Source: Thermomonas flagellata
GTDB taxonomy: Bacteria > Pseudomonadota > Gammaproteobacteria > Xanthomonadales > Xanthomonadaceae
DNA length: 64,000 nt
Direction: 5' to 3'
NCBI RefSeq assembly: GCF_022419185.1
Contig: NZ_JAJOZK010000002.1
Location: forward strand, 62,001 to 126,000
Position numbers and translations under genes: made by a program. Shown here one piece after another: positions 17,262 through 29,599 of this stretch; the stretch's first letter is position 1, and each line of letters starts with the position of its first letter. The notes under the pieces are model-generated. The model ran no database searches and was not told the DNA's origin. It was given only the letters and a program-made list of their open reading frames with translations.

Positions 17262-18383
17262 TCACTTGGTGGCGAGGATGCGCTTGGCCTCCTCGGGCTT
17301 CTTCACGCCCTTGTCCAGCGCCTTCTGCGCGGCCACCTTGGCCTCCGCCTTGCGCCCGGCCATCACCAGCACCTTGGCCTGGTTGAGCCAGGCCTCGCCG
17401 TCGGCCGCCATCGGCGCCGCCTTGCCGTACAGCTCGATCGCCAGCGGCAGCTTGTCGTCCATGTAGGCGTTCTGCGCCAGCACCATGTAGTCGCGCGCCA
17501 GCTCCGGGCCCGGCTGCAGGATGCCCTTGGCCTGGCCCTCCTCCATCACCCGGCGCGCGTCGTCCCAGCGCTGGGTGTTCATGTAGCCGGTGTAGAGCAC
17601 GCGCAGCTCGCGCGGCTCGGTCAGCATGCCGCGCTTGTAGCCCTGCTCGAGCAGTGTGTTGGCCTCGTCGAACTTGTCCGCGGCCTGCAGGGTGGCGACC
17701 GCGTTCATCAGCATGCGCTTGTCGTCCGGGTTCTTCGCCAGCAGCGCCTTGTAGATCGCCAGCGCCTCGTCGTTGCGGCCGAGGTTGGCGAGGATGCTGG
17801 CGCGCAGGCTCTGGTGCTCGGGCTTGTCCGACTTGGTCTCGGCCAGGAAGCGGTCGAGGGTGGCCAGCGCATCGGCGTACTTCTGCCCGCTGTACTGCAG
17901 CACCACCAGGTTGTACATGACCGCGAAGTGGCTGTTGTTGTCCAGCCCGTTGGCGTCGACCGCCTTGCGGAAGAACTCGGCGGCGCGGTCGGGCTGGTCG
18001 AGGTCGGCGGCGGCGTTGCCGGCCACCGAATAGGCATAGCTCTTGTCGTAGGCGCCGGCGGCGGGCATCGCCGCGATCGCCTCGGCCTTGGCGATCACCT
18101 CCTCGTTCTTGTGCTCTTCGAACAGCTGCTGCAGCTCCTGCAGCTGCTTGACCAGCTTGGGGTTGGCGCGCGCCTCGGGCGCGCTGCGCGTGGCGTTCGG
18201 GTACAGCGGCGCCGGTTCCTGCGCCTTGCCGGCGTCCTTGCCCTTGCCGAGCTCGGCCATGCGCTTGGCGCGCTGCTCGCGCATGCTGCCGGCGTCCTGC
18301 GCCTGCGCGGCGGGGACGGCGAGCAGCGCGGCGAGCGCGGCGGTCAGGGCCAGGGTCAGCGGGCGGCGGAGCGGGGTGTGCAT
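17262..18383 (-). CDS. Exported TPR-repeat protein
   Basis: A 373-residue protein with a Sec signal peptide (AALLAVPAAQAQ, cleavage near residue 28). The mature part contains several tetratricopeptide-like helical pairs between about residues 110 and 360, such as YSGQKYADALATLDRFLAE, LGRNDEALAIYKALLAKNPDD and MDDKLPLAIELYGKAAPMA. TPR arrays mediate protein interaction; it lies just upstream of the tonB promoter on the same strand, separated by a palindrome. The N-terminal mature region is Lys/Glu-rich (QELQQLFEEHKNEEVIAKAEA). The specific partner is unknown. Confidence 0.8.
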   Translation of the reverse strand: MHTPLRRPLTLALTAALAALLAVPAAQAQDAGSMREQRAKRMAELGKGKDAGKAQEPAPLYPNATRSAPEARANPKLVKQLQELQQLFEEHKNEEVIAKAEAIAAMPAAGAYDKSYAYSVAGNAAADLDQPDRAAEFFRKAVDANGLDNNSHFAVMYNLVVLQYSGQKYADALATLDRFLAETKSDKPEHQSLRASILANLGRNDEALAIYKALLAKNPDDKRMLMNAVATLQAADKFDEANTLLEQGYKRGMLTEPRELRVLYTGYMNTQRWDDARRVMEEGQAKGILQPGPELARDYMVLAQNAYMDDKLPLAIELYGKAAPMAADGEAWLNQAKVLVMAGRKAEAKVAAQKALDKGVKKPEEAKRILATK

Positions 18384-18495
18384 GGGACGACCTCGGTGGG
18401 ACGAGGGTGCGCAGCGCGCACCCGGATGGGGATGTGCACCCTAGCAGACCGGCGCGGCGACGGCGACCTCGGCCGCATGACAGCGCGACCGCGGT

Positions 18496-21849
<3,354 letters not shown>

Positions 21850-21850
21850 A

Positions 21851-22963
21851 TCAATGCGCGCGCCCTCCGGCCAGGCGCAGCGCCCCGTGTTCCACGTGGA
21901 ACACCGCGGCCGGCGCCGGCAGGTCCCCGAGCGCCGCAAGATCGGTGCCGGTGATCAGCACCTGCGCTCCGCTCCCGGCCAGCAGCGCCAGCACCTCGGC
22001 GCGGCGTGCGGCATCCAGTTCGGACGCCAGGTCGTCCAACTGCAGCACGGGCCAGGCCCCGTGCAGCTCGGCCAGCTGGCCGGCCTGCGCCAGCAGCAGC
22101 GCGAGCGCCACCAGCTTGGCCTGCCCGCGCGAGAGCGCTTCGCGCCCCGGCAGCGCAGAGAACGCCAGCTGCAGCTCGGCGCGGTGCGGGCCGAGGCTGG
22201 TGTGCCCGAGCTGGCGGTCGCGCTCGCGCGCCAGCAGCAGGGCATCGGCCAGCGCCAGCGCGTCCGACCGCCAGCCGGGCTGCAGCGCCAGCCGCAAGGT
22301 GCCGGCGGCCGGCAACAGCGCCGCCAGCGTCGCGGCCACGCGTGGCTGCAGCGCCTCCACCTGCTGTTGGCGATAGCGGGTCAGCGCCTCCCCGGACTGG
22401 GCGAGCTCGTGCTCCCAGGCCTCCAGCTCCCCCTGCCCGCCGCGCTGGCGCAGCAGGGCGTTGCGCTGCTTGAGCGCGCGCGCATAGCGGCGCCAGACCG
22501 GCAGGAAGCCGCCGCCGTCCGCCGCGCCGCGTTCCACGTGGAACAATCCCCAGTCGAGGTAGCGCCGGCGGTGCTCGGCACCTCCCTGCACCAGGGCATG
22601 GCTGCCCGGTTCGAAGCTGACCACCGCCAAGGCGGCGCACAGGTCCGAGAGCTGGGCGACCTCCGCCCCGTCCAGCCGCGCCTGCCACTGACTACCGCTG
22701 TGGCGGAGCCCGGCGCCGCGCCGGCGACCGCCGGGCTCGCGCCACTGCAGATGCACCTGCAGTTCGAGGGCGCCGACCCGCACCAGGCCATCGCGCACGC
22801 GCCCGCGGAAGCTGCGCGCATGCGCTAGCAGGTGGACGGCCTCGAGCACGCTGGTCTTGCCGGTGCCATTGTCGCCGACCAATACATTGAAGCCGGGCGC
22901 GGGCTGCCAATCGACCGCGCGCAGGCTGCGCAGATCTTGGACGCGCACGCGCTCGATCAGCAT
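21851..22963 (-). CDS. recF: DNA replication and repair protein RecF
   Basis: A 370-residue SMC-like ATPase that loads RecA at gaps with RecO and RecR. Walker A GDNGTGKT lies at 30-37; the signature region LSRGQAKLVALALLLA and Walker B VLQLDDLASELD are near the C-terminus. The N-terminus IERVRVQDLRSLRAVDW is typical. The coding sequence embeds two parS-like palindromes, each read as FHVE in the protein (C-terminal AVFHVEHG and central LFHVERG). It is 79 bp downstream of dnaN. Confidence 0.95.
   Translation of the reverse strand: MLIERVRVQDLRSLRAVDWQPAPGFNVLVGDNGTGKTSVLEAVHLLAHARSFRGRVRDGLVRVGALELQVHLQWREPGGRRRGAGLRHSGSQWQARLDGAEVAQLSDLCAALAVVSFEPGSHALVQGGAEHRRRYLDWGLFHVERGAADGGGFLPVWRRYARALKQRNALLRQRGGQGELEAWEHELAQSGEALTRYRQQQVEALQPRVAATLAALLPAAGTLRLALQPGWRSDALALADALLLARERDRQLGHTSLGPHRAELQLAFSALPGREALSRGQAKLVALALLLAQAGQLAELHGAWPVLQLDDLASELDAARRAEVLALLAGSGAQVLITGTDLAALGDLPAPAAVFHVEHGALRLAGGRAH
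21888..21903. promoter_or_regulatory. parS: parS-like centromere site 1 (perfect palindrome)
   Basis: TGTTCCACGTGGAACA is a perfect 16-bp palindrome inside recF; flanking G and C extend symmetry to 18 bp. It matches the ParB-binding parS consensus TGTTnCACGTGnAACA with the C/G variant known from Pseudomonas. Confidence 0.8.
22530..22545. promoter_or_regulatory. parS: parS-like centromere site 2
   Basis: CGTTCCACGTGGAACA lies inside recF and differs from the perfect palindrome at one outer base. The 14-bp core GTTCCACGTGGAAC is intact. Confidence 0.72.
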
Positions 22964-22987
22964 CGCCGCAGCTCCGGCCGCAAAGAC

Positions 22988-23013
22988 CGACGCCCGGATT
23001 GCTCCGGGCGTCG
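22988..23013 (-). terminator. Hairpin between dnaN and recF
   Basis: Perfect 10-bp arms (22988-22997 and 23004-23013) around a 6-nt loop. On the minus strand the stem is followed by GTCTTTG, a poor U-tract, so partial termination or processing between dnaN and recF is possible. Confidence 0.5.
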
Positions 23014-23017
23014 GCGG

Positions 23018-23033
23018 TGTTCCACGTGGAACC
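23018..23033. promoter_or_regulatory. parS: parS-like centromere site 3
   Basis: TGTTCCACGTGGAACC lies in the dnaN-recF intergenic gap, 9 bp from the dnaN stop. It differs from the perfect palindrome only at the last base and shares the 14-bp core with sites 1 and 2. Confidence 0.75.
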
Positions 23034-23042
23034 GGGGCAGGC

Positions 23043-24146
23043 TCACAGCCGCAGCGGCATCACCACGTGCCGGGCCTGCGCGCTCGCCGCGCCGCGCACC
23101 AGCGCGGAGGAATTGGCATCGCGCAGCTGCAGCAGCACGAACTCGTCGCGCAGGGCGCCGAGCGCGTCCAGCAGGTAATTCACGTTGAAGCCGATCGCCA
23201 GCCCGTCCACGCTGGTCTCGGCCTCCAGCTCCTCCTGGGCCTCCTCCTGCTCCGGGTTGTGCGCGCTGATCCGCAGCAGGCCCGGTGAAACCTCGATCCG
23301 CACCCCGCGGTACTTCTCGTTGGACAGGATCGAGGCGCGCTGCAGGGCCGCGCGCAGCGCCTCGCGGTCGACCTTGACCTCGCGGTCGGCACCGATCGGG
23401 ATCACCGCCTCATAGTCGGGGAAGCGGCCGTCGATCAGCTTGCTGGTGAAGGTGACGTCATCACGCTTGACCCGCAGATGGCCCTTGCCCAGCTCCAGCT
23501 CGAGGATGCGATCGCCGCCCTCGAGCAAGCGCTGCAGCTCCTGCACGCCCTTGCGCGGGACGATGATCTGGCGGCGACCCGGCTGCGGGCCGGATTCGAG
23601 CCCGGATTCGCACAGCGCCAGGCGATGGCCGTCGGTGGCGACGCAGCGCAGGGCGCTCTCGCGCAGGTCGAACAGCAGGCCGTTAAGGTAGTAGCGCACG
23701 TCCTGCTGGGCCATCGCGAACGCCGTGCGCTCGATCAGCTCCTTGAGCGCGCTTTCGGGGACGTGGAAGGTCTCGCTGGCATCGACTTCGTCGATCGCCG
23801 GGAAGTCGTTGGCCGGCAGGCTGGCCAGGCTGAAGCGGCTGCGCCCGGCCTGCACGCTGACCTTCTCGCCGGCCTGCTGCACGCTGACGCGGCTGCCATC
23901 CGGCAGCGCGCGTACGATCTCGAACAGCTTGCGCGCGGGGATGGTGGTCTCGCCGGGCTGGGCGTCCTCGACCCCCGTGCGGGCCACCATTTCCACCTCG
24001 AGGTCAGTACCGGTCAGCGCCAGCTGCCCGTCGCGCACCCGCACCAGCAGATTGGCCAGCACCGGCAGGGTCTGGCGGCGCTCGACCACGTTGACGACCT
24101 GGGCAAGCGGCTTGAGCAGGACTTCGCGTTGCAGGGAGAACCGCAT
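23043..24146 (-). CDS. dnaN: DNA polymerase III sliding clamp, beta subunit
   Basis: A 367-residue protein that forms the ring clamp tethering DNA polymerase III. It starts MRFSLQREVLLKPLAQVVNV and ends with the typical MPLRL terminus (QARHVVMPLRL). The three-fold clamp architecture is consistent with length, and motifs such as LPVLANLLVRV and RFPDYEAVIP match the family. The ATG at 24146 is followed by the canonical start; a longer upstream frame reads into the origin region and is rejected. A promoter is predicted in the dnaA-dnaN gap. Confidence 0.97.
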   Translation of the reverse strand: MRFSLQREVLLKPLAQVVNVVERRQTLPVLANLLVRVRDGQLALTGTDLEVEMVARTGVEDAQPGETTIPARKLFEIVRALPDGSRVSVQQAGEKVSVQAGRSRFSLASLPANDFPAIDEVDASETFHVPESALKELIERTAFAMAQQDVRYYLNGLLFDLRESALRCVATDGHRLALCESGLESGPQPGRRQIIVPRKGVQELQRLLEGGDRILELELGKGHLRVKRDDVTFTSKLIDGRFPDYEAVIPIGADREVKVDREALRAALQRASILSNEKYRGVRIEVSPGLLRISAHNPEQEEAQEELEAETSVDGLAIGFNVNYLLDALGALRDEFVLLQLRDANSSALVRGAASAQARHVVMPLRL

Positions 24147-24407
24147 ATCGACCCTCGTTGGTGGCGCGGCCCGGGCCGCGGCATGGCATCTAGAGCAGAA
24201 AGTAATACTGTCAAAAGCGGTGGTGCTGGAGCCCGGTTCCGGCCGTGGATGACCGGTACAAGTGCTTGAAATGGCAAGGATTTCGGCGACGTCGAAGGCT
24301 GTGAACGACGGCCGCGGCCGCGGTGTGCAAGCTGTGGACAATTTCCCGTCCCGCTGCCTGTCCCGCGGTTGTCCACAGCTTGTCCAGCGGTTGTCCTCGG
24401 TCGGTGT
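24147..24407. other. oriC: dnaA-dnaN intergenic region, candidate oriC
   Basis: This 261-bp gap holds a cluster of DnaA-box-like 9-mers at its dnaA-proximal end: TGTGGACAA (24333-24341, box on minus), TTGTCCACA (24369-24377), TTGTCCAGC (24380-24388) and TTGTCCTCG (24391-24399). The other half is the most AT-rich stretch nearby (24191-24217 and about 24255-24290), a plausible unwinding element. In gammaproteobacteria with the rpmH-dnaA-dnaN-recF-gyrB order the origin usually lies next to dnaA; which flank is used here is inferred. Confidence 0.6.
24187..24214 (-). promoter_or_regulatory. Candidate dnaN promoter
   Basis: On the minus strand TTGACA (24214-24209) and TAGATG (24192-24187) are separated by 16 bp, placing the start about 34 nt before the dnaN ATG. 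It lies within the AT-rich part of the candidate origin. Confidence 0.45.
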
Positions 24408-25766
24408 TCATTCGGTCAGCTTGCGGATCAGCTTGTCCCAGTCCTCGTGCAGCTTGCCGTCGGTCTCCATCAGCTGGCGGATCTGGCGGCAGGCGTGCAG
24501 CACGGTGGTGTGGTCGCGGCCGGCGAACGCATCCCCGATTTCCGGCAGGCTGTGCTCGGTCAGTTCCTTGGCCAGCGCCATCGCCACCTGGCGCGGGCGC
24601 GCCAGCGACCGCGTGCGGCGCTTGGAGAGCAAGTCCTTGACCTGCAGCCCGTAGTAGTCTGCCACGGCCTTCTGGATGTTGGGGATGCTGATCGCCTGCT
24701 GCTGCGCGCGCAGCAGGTCGCGCAGGCTCTCCTGCGCGAATTGCAGGGTCAGCGGGCGCCCGGCCATGCCGGCCTCGGCGATCAGCTTGTTGATCGCCCC
24801 CTCCAGCTCGCGCACGTTGCTGCGCATGCGCTTGGCGATCAGTTGCGCGACCTCGTCGGGCACCTGCGCCCCGCGCTCGCGCGCCTTGGCCAGCACGATC
24901 TGGGCGCGGGTCTCGAAATCGGGCGGGTCGATCGCCACCGACAGGCCCCAGCCCAGGCGCGACTTCAGGCGCGGCTCCAGGCCCTCGACCTCGCGCGGGT
25001 AGCGGTCGCAGGTCAGGATGATCTGCTGGCGGCCGTCGAACAGCGCGTTGAAGGTGTGGAAGAACTCCTCCTGGGTGCGGTCCTTGCCGGCGAAGAACTG
25101 GATATCGTCGATCAGCAGGGCGTCGATCCCCTGGAACTGGCGTTTGAACGCCTCCATACCGCCGCTGCTGCGGTCGTACAGGGCCTTGGTGAAGGCGTTC
25201 ATGAACTGCTCGGAGCGCAGGTACATCACCCGCGCGCCCGGATGCTGCTGGCGCATCAGGTTGCCGGCGGCGAACATCAGGTGGGTCTTGCCCAGCCCGG
25301 TGCCGCCATACAGCAGCAGCGGGTTGTGGGCACGGTCGCCGGGCTTGAGCGCGGCTTGCCAGGCAGCGGCACGGCCGAACTGGTTGCAGCGGCCCTCGAC
25401 GAAGTTGTCGAAGGTGTAGTGCGGGTCGAGGTTGCCCTGGAAGGGCTCGGCCGGCGCGCGCGCCGCGGGCGCGGACGCCTCCCCGGCCGCGCCGACGGCG
25501 ACCGGAGGCGGGGTGCGTGGCACGCTGCCGACGTCCAGCGCGACCTCATCGGCGCCGTAGTGCCGGGCCAGCACCCGGATCCGCGCCAGGAAGCGCTGGG
25601 CCACCTCGTCGCGCACGAAGCCGTTGGGGGCGTACAGCACCAGGTCCTGGCCCTGCTGGTCGGCCTGCAGCGGCTTGAGCCAGGTCTGCAACTCCTCGGG
25701 CGGGGTCTCGGCTTCCAGATGGCGCAGGCACTGTGGCCAGATGTCGGGCAGGGAAGGGAACGTCAC
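24408..25766 (-). CDS. dnaA: Chromosomal replication initiator DnaA
   Basis: A 452-residue AAA+ initiator that binds DnaA boxes and melts oriC. Domain I starts [25 protein letters not shown]; a short Pro/Ala-rich linker (80-110) follows; the AAA+ core has Walker A GGTGLGKT (154-161) and Walker [10 protein letters not shown]; domain IV carries the DNA-binding signature [19 protein letters not shown]. Translation is placed at GTG 25766 ([10 protein letters not shown]), where similarity to other DnaA N-termini begins; the open frame continues upstream but would cross rpmH. Confidence 0.96.
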   Translation of the reverse strand: MTFPSLPDIWPQCLRHLEAETPPEELQTWLKPLQADQQGQDLVLYAPNGFVRDEVAQRFLARIRVLARHYGADEVALDVGSVPRTPPPVAVGAAGEASAPAARAPAEPFQGNLDPHYTFDNFVEGRCNQFGRAAAWQAALKPGDRAHNPLLLYGGTGLGKTHLMFAAGNLMRQQHPGARVMYLRSEQFMNAFTKALYDRSSGGMEAFKRQFQGIDALLIDDIQFFAGKDRTQEEFFHTFNALFDGRQQIILTCDRYPREVEGLEPRLKSRLGWGLSVAIDPPDFETRAQIVLAKARERGAQVPDEVAQLIAKRMRSNVRELEGAINKLIAEAGMAGRPLTLQFAQESLRDLLRAQQQAISIPNIQKAVADYYGLQVKDLLSKRRTRSLARPRQVAMALAKELTEHSLPEIGDAFAGRDHTTVLHACRQIRQLMETDGKLHEDWDKLIRKLTE

Positions 25767-25781
25767 GGCGTGGACACGACC

Positions 25782-25808
25782 GGCCTCCGCGCGGAGGCCT
25801 GTGGATAA
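25782..25808. promoter_or_regulatory. DnaA box abutting an 18-bp palindrome in the dnaA leader
   Basis: A perfect DnaA box (TTATCCACA on the minus strand, 25808-25800) directly touches a perfect 18-bp palindrome (25782-25799). Both lie 16-42 nt upstream of the dnaA GTG. A -10-like TACGCT (25828-25823, minus) sits just upstream. The layout suggests autorepression of dnaA by DnaA. Confidence 0.6.
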
Positions 25809-25889
25809 GTGGGGGTGGCGGCAGCGTACCACCGCCTGCCGATGCCGGCCACGGGCCGCAGGCGTCCCGCCGTCAGGCGGATGCCGGGC

Positions 25890-25918
25890 TTGCGCCGCCC
25901 GCGATCGGCCCGTATCAT
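25890..25918 (+). promoter_or_regulatory. rpmH promoter
   Basis: TTGCGC (25890-25895) and TATCAT (25913-25918) are separated by exactly 17 bp. The predicted start is about 34 nt before the rpmH ATG. Confidence 0.6.
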
Positions 25919-25958
25919 CCCGCGTCTTTTCCGCGCCAGATCCGCACAAGGAGCCGCC

Positions 25959-26099
25959 ATGGCCACCAAGCGCACCTACCAGCCCAGCAACCTCAAGCGC
26001 AAGCGCGACCACGGCTTTCGCGCGCGCATGAAGACCGCCGACGGCCGCAAGGTCCTCGCCCGCCGTCGCGCCAAGGGCCGGCATCGCCTGACGGTCTGA
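25959..26099 (+). CDS. rpmH: 50S ribosomal protein L34
   Basis: A 46-residue basic protein ([20 protein letters not shown] start, GRHRLTV end) of standard bacterial L34 length and sequence, a component of the large ribosomal subunit. A strong Shine-Dalgarno AAGGAG (25948-25953) lies 5 nt before the ATG. It heads the rpmH-rnpA-yidC-mnmE direction, divergent from dnaA, the classical origin-proximal order. Confidence 0.98.
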   Translation: MATKRTYQPSNLKRKRDHGFRARMKTADGRKVLARRRAKGRHRLTV

Positions 26100-26128
26100 C
26101 CCGCGTCCGCCAGCGGGCGGCCGCGCAC

Positions 26129-26617
26129 ATGGCCATGCAGTCCACCGGGACGCCGGTATCCGACGAGGATGCCGGCGTCGTCGCGTCGGCGACGCTACCG
26201 CGCACGGCGCGCCTGCGCCGCCGCGCCGAGTTCGACCGCGTGTTCGCCGACGGCCAGCGCGTGCTCGGCCCCGCGCTCGTGCTGCATAGGCTCGCGGACG
26301 GCCAGCCGCCGCGGCTGGGGTTGGCGGTCTCGCGCAAGGTGGACGCGCGCGCGGTCGGCCGCAACCGGATCAAGCGCGCCCTGCGCGAGGAATTCCGCCA
26401 CTGCCGCGCGCACCTGGCGACCGGTGCCTATGTGGTGGTCGCGCGCGGCGCCGCGGCCGACCTCGACAGCGCCGGACTGCGCCGCGCCCTGCGCGGGCTG
26501 CTGCAGCGCGCCGGCGCGTTGCCCGCACCCGCCCGGGCCGGCACAATGCCGCCCGCCTCCCCTTCCGACGCTGCTCCGCGGCGCGCTCCGCGCCGGCCGG
26601 ACTCCCCTGCCCGATGA
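26129..26617 (+). CDS. rnpA: Ribonuclease P protein component
   Basis: A 162-residue basic protein that assists RNase P RNA in maturing tRNA 5' ends. The RNR motif [14 protein letters not shown] and the central [15 protein letters not shown] segment are diagnostic. It is longer than usual: about 25 extra N-terminal residues before [18 protein letters not shown] and a Pro/Arg-rich C-terminal tail. ATG 26135 is an alternative start. Its stop overlaps the yidC start by 4 bp (ATGA), leaving no room for the yidD gene commonly found between them. Confidence 0.93.
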   Translation: MAMQSTGTPVSDEDAGVVASATLPRTARLRRRAEFDRVFADGQRVLGPALVLHRLADGQPPRLGLAVSRKVDARAVGRNRIKRALREEFRHCRAHLATGAYVVVARGAAADLDSAGLRRALRGLLQRAGALPAPARAGTMPPASPSDAAPRRAPRRPDSPAR

Positions 26618-28260
26618 CCCAGACCCGCACCTTCCTGATCCTCGCCTGGCTGATGGTGGCCACCCTGTTGTGGATGGAATGGGGCAAGGAGCAGCAGACG
26701 CCGCCGGCGCCCGCCGCGGCGGCGGCCAGCCCCGGCGCCCCGGCGCTGGCGACCGCCGGCGTGCCCGGTACGGCACCGGCCACCGCAGCCGCGGCGGTCC
26801 CGGCCGCCGGCGGCGCACGCCTGGTGACCCTGCGCAACGACGTGCTCGCGCTCACCCTGGACGGCAACCGCGTGCTGCGCGCCGAACTGCTGCGCTATCC
26901 GCAGACCCAGGCCGCCGGCAGCCCGCCGGTGCTGCTGCTGGACGATGCCGCCGGCAGCCAGTACACCGCCAGCGACGTCTGGCGCGGCAGCGACGGCCAA
27001 CCGATCGTACTGCAGCCGGAGGGCGACCCCGCCGGCGCCCAGCTGGCCCCGGGCGCGGCGCAGGTGCAGCTGGTGTTCCATGGCGCGCTTGGCAACGGGG
27101 TGCAGCTGCGCCGCACCTACACCCTGGCGCGCGGCAGCTATGCCGTGCGCGTGCACGATGAGCTGCGCAATGCCGGCAGCGCCCCGTGGAGCGGGCTGGT
27201 CGACCGCCGCCTGCAGCGGATCCCGCCGGACACCCGCCACGGCTTCACCGACCCGCAGGCCTTCACCCTGAGCGGCGCGGCCTGGTACAGCCCGCAGGAC
27301 AAGTACGAGAAGCGCAAGTTCGCCGACTTCGGCGACAAGCCGCTGGACAAGGCCAGCCCGCAGGGCAAGCCGGTGACCGGCGGCTGGATCGCGCTGTCGC
27401 AGCACTACTTCCTCGCCGCGTGGGTGCCACAGCCGGACCAGGGCGCGCTGTATTCGCTGACCGAGGCCGGCCCGCTGCGCGGGATCCAGGCGCTCGGCCC
27501 GCAGGTGCAACTGGCGCCGGGCCAGGGCGTGTCCAGCACCGCGGTGCTGTGGGTCGGGCCCAAGCTCGCCGACCAGCTGGCGCAGGTCGCGCCCGGGCTG
27601 GAGCTGGCGCTGGACTACGGCATCTTCACCGTGCTCTCCAAGCCAATCCACTGGCTGCTGACCCAGCTGCACAAGCTCACCCATAACTGGGGGTGGGCGA
27701 TCGTGCTGCTGGTGGTGCTGATCAAGCTGCTGCTGTACCCGCTGTCGGCCGCGCAGTACCGCTCGATGGCGAAGATGCGCAAGTTCCAGCCGCGCATCGA
27801 GCAGCTCAAGGAGCGCTACGGCGACGACAAGCAGAAGTTCCAGATGGCGATGCTGGAGCTGTACCGGCAGGAGAAGATCAACCCGGCCGGCGGCTGCCTG
27901 CCGATCCTGATCCAGATGCCGGTGTTCCTGGCCCTCTACTACGTGCTGGTGGAGGCGGTCGAGCTGCGCCAGGCGCCGTGGATCCTCGGCTGGATCAACG
28001 ACCTGACCGCGCGCGATCCGTACTTCATCCTGCCGGTCCTCAACGGCCTGATCATGTGGCTGACCCAGCGCATGACCCCGATGGTCGGCATGGATCCGAT
28101 GCAGAAGAAGATGATGCAGCTGATGCCGGTGGTGATGGCGGTGATGTTCGCCTTCTTCCCGGCCGGCCTGGTGCTGTACTGGGTGACCAACGGCGCGCTC
28201 GGGATGCTGCAGCAGTGGTGGAACACCAAGCGCTTCGCCGAGGCTCCGGCCAAGGCCTGA
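26614..28260 (+). CDS. yidC: Membrane protein insertase YidC
   Basis: A 548-residue inner-membrane insertase and chaperone that works alone or with SecYEG. The N-terminal helix (TFLILAWLMVATLLWMEW) is followed by an Ala/Pro linker and the large periplasmic domain (about residues 70-330). The conserved C-terminal helices include IHWLLTQLHKLTHNWGWAIV, PILIQMPVFLALYYVLVEAV and MPVVMAVMFAFFPAGLVLYW; the hydrophilic-groove Arg lies in AAQYRSMAKMRKFQPRI. It is translationally coupled to rnpA. Confidence 0.97.
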   Translation: MTQTRTFLILAWLMVATLLWMEWGKEQQTPPAPAAAAASPGAPALATAGVPGTAPATAAAAVPAAGGARLVTLRNDVLALTLDGNRVLRAELLRYPQTQAAGSPPVLLLDDAAGSQYTASDVWRGSDGQPIVLQPEGDPAGAQLAPGAAQVQLVFHGALGNGVQLRRTYTLARGSYAVRVHDELRNAGSAPWSGLVDRRLQRIPPDTRHGFTDPQAFTLSGAAWYSPQDKYEKRKFADFGDKPLDKASPQGKPVTGGWIALSQHYFLAAWVPQPDQGALYSLTEAGPLRGIQALGPQVQLAPGQGVSSTAVLWVGPKLADQLAQVAPGLELALDYGIFTVLSKPIHWLLTQLHKLTHNWGWAIVLLVVLIKLLLYPLSAAQYRSMAKMRKFQPRIEQLKERYGDDKQKFQMAMLELYRQEKINPAGGCLPILIQMPVFLALYYVLVEAVELRQAPWILGWINDLTARDPYFILPVLNGLIMWLTQRMTPMVGMDPMQKKMMQLMPVVMAVMFAFFPAGLVLYWVTNGALGMLQQWWNTKRFAEAPAKA

Positions 28261-28307
28261 GCAGGCCGCGCCGGCTGGCCGCCGCGCGCGGCGGTTGAGC
28301 CGTGCCC

Positions 28308-29564
28308 ATGCCCGACGCGCGCATGCCCGCCGACGCGGCCGCGAGGCTGCCGCCCGACGTGCGCCGGCTGGTCGCGCTGCGCGCCGCGCGCAGTCTCGGC
28401 CAGGGTGCGCAGGTCGCGGCCTTCAGCCTGTACCTGCACGTGCTGGGCTGGTCGGCGGCGGCGATCGGCGCCACCCTGTCGGCGGCGCTGCTGGTCGGGG
28501 CCGCGCTGACCCTCGCGGTCGGACCGTCGAGTGATCGCATCGGCGGCCGCCGCCGCTTCCTGCTGGCCTACGAGGGGATCCAGGCGGGTGCGGCACTGCT
28601 GGCGCTGGCCACGACCCAGCCCGCGTTGCTGGCGCTGGCCGCGGTGCTCGGCGGCTTCGGCCGCGGCGCCAACGGCAGCGCCGGGCCGTTCGGCCCGCTC
28701 GAGCAGGCCTGGCTCGCGCTGCGCCTGCCGCCGGCGCAGCGCGGGCGGGTGTTCAGCATCAACACCGCCGTAGGCTTCGCCGGGATGGCGGTGGGCGCGG
28801 CCGCCACCGCGCTCATCGGGCTGGCGGCCACCCCGCCGTGGCAGCAGATGGCCTACCGCGGGATCTTCCTGCTCACCCTGCTGGGGGCACTGGCCGGCCT
28901 GGCCCTGCTCGCCGGCCTGCGCGAACTGCCGCCCGCCACGAGCGGCCCGGCAGGAGGAGCTGCGCCGTCCCCGGATCCTGCGCGCCGCGCCGCGGAGAAC
29001 CGCGACCTGCGCCGGCTGGTGGCGGTCAACGCGCTCAACGGCCTCGGCATCGGCATGGTCGGCCCGCTGATCGCCTACTGGTTCCTGCTGCGCTTCGGGC
29101 ATGGGCCGGACCGGATCGGGCCGGCGCTCGCGGCCAGCTTCGTGCTGGCGGCGGCCGGGGCGCTGCTGGCCGGCCGTCTGGCCCAGCGCCACGGGCTGGT
29201 GCGGGTGGTGGTGGGGATGCGCCTGGCGGGGCTGGTGCTGCTGCTGGCGATCCCGCTGATGCCCGGCTTTGCCCTGGCCGCCGCCTGCTACGCGCTGCGC
29301 GCAGGCATGAACCAGGGCACGGCCGGCGTGCGCCAGGCGGTGGTCGCAGGCCTGACCGGCGACGACCGCCGCGGTTTCGCCGCCAGCCTGCAGAACGTCT
29401 CGGTCCAGATCCCGCGCGCGCTGGGGCCGGTGCTGGCCGGGCTGATGCTGCACGCCGGCTGGCTGACCGCGCCGTTCCTGCTCGCCGCGCTGTGCCAGGC
29501 CGGCTACCTGCTGCTGTACGCGCGCTTCTTCGGCGGCGGCGACGACCGGCCCGGGCCGGCGTGA
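28308..29564 (+). CDS. Major facilitator superfamily transporter
   Basis: A 418-residue membrane protein with about twelve helices in two halves joined by a cytosolic loop near residues 205-230. The MFS loop 2-3 signature appears as [18 protein letters not shown]. Substrate is not assignable. It interrupts the usual yidC-mnmE neighbourhood, 47 bp after yidC and 32 bp before mnmE, on the same strand. ATG 28308 is chosen; GTG 28302 is in frame two codons earlier. Confidence 0.85.
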   Translation: MPDARMPADAAARLPPDVRRLVALRAARSLGQGAQVAAFSLYLHVLGWSAAAIGATLSAALLVGAALTLAVGPSSDRIGGRRRFLLAYEGIQAGAALLALATTQPALLALAAVLGGFGRGANGSAGPFGPLEQAWLALRLPPAQRGRVFSINTAVGFAGMAVGAAATALIGLAATPPWQQMAYRGIFLLTLLGALAGLALLAGLRELPPATSGPAGGAAPSPDPARRAAENRDLRRLVAVNALNGLGIGMVGPLIAYWFLLRFGHGPDRIGPALAASFVLAAAGALLAGRLAQRHGLVRVVVGMRLAGLVLLLAIPLMPGFALAAACYALRAGMNQGTAGVRQAVVAGLTGDDRRGFAASLQNVSVQIPRALGPVLAGLMLHAGWLTAPFLLAALCQAGYLLLYARFFGGGDDRPGPA

Positions 29565-29584
29565 GCCTGGGCGATGGCATCTGC

Positions 29585-29599
29585 GATCATGCGCGGATG
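29585..29599 (+). promoter_or_regulatory. Candidate -10 element for a leaderless mnmE transcript
   Basis: GATCAT (29585-29590) is followed by 6 nt and the mnmE ATG (29597-29599). The -10 match is weak (4 of 6), but the spacing repeats that seen at phhA, the radical SAM gene and hrpB. Confidence 0.3.

Noticed and set aside
23043-24341. Longer dnaN product starting at 24341
   Set aside because: The extra 65 residues cross the candidate origin and have no similarity to clamp N-termini; MRFSLQ at 24146 is the canonical start.
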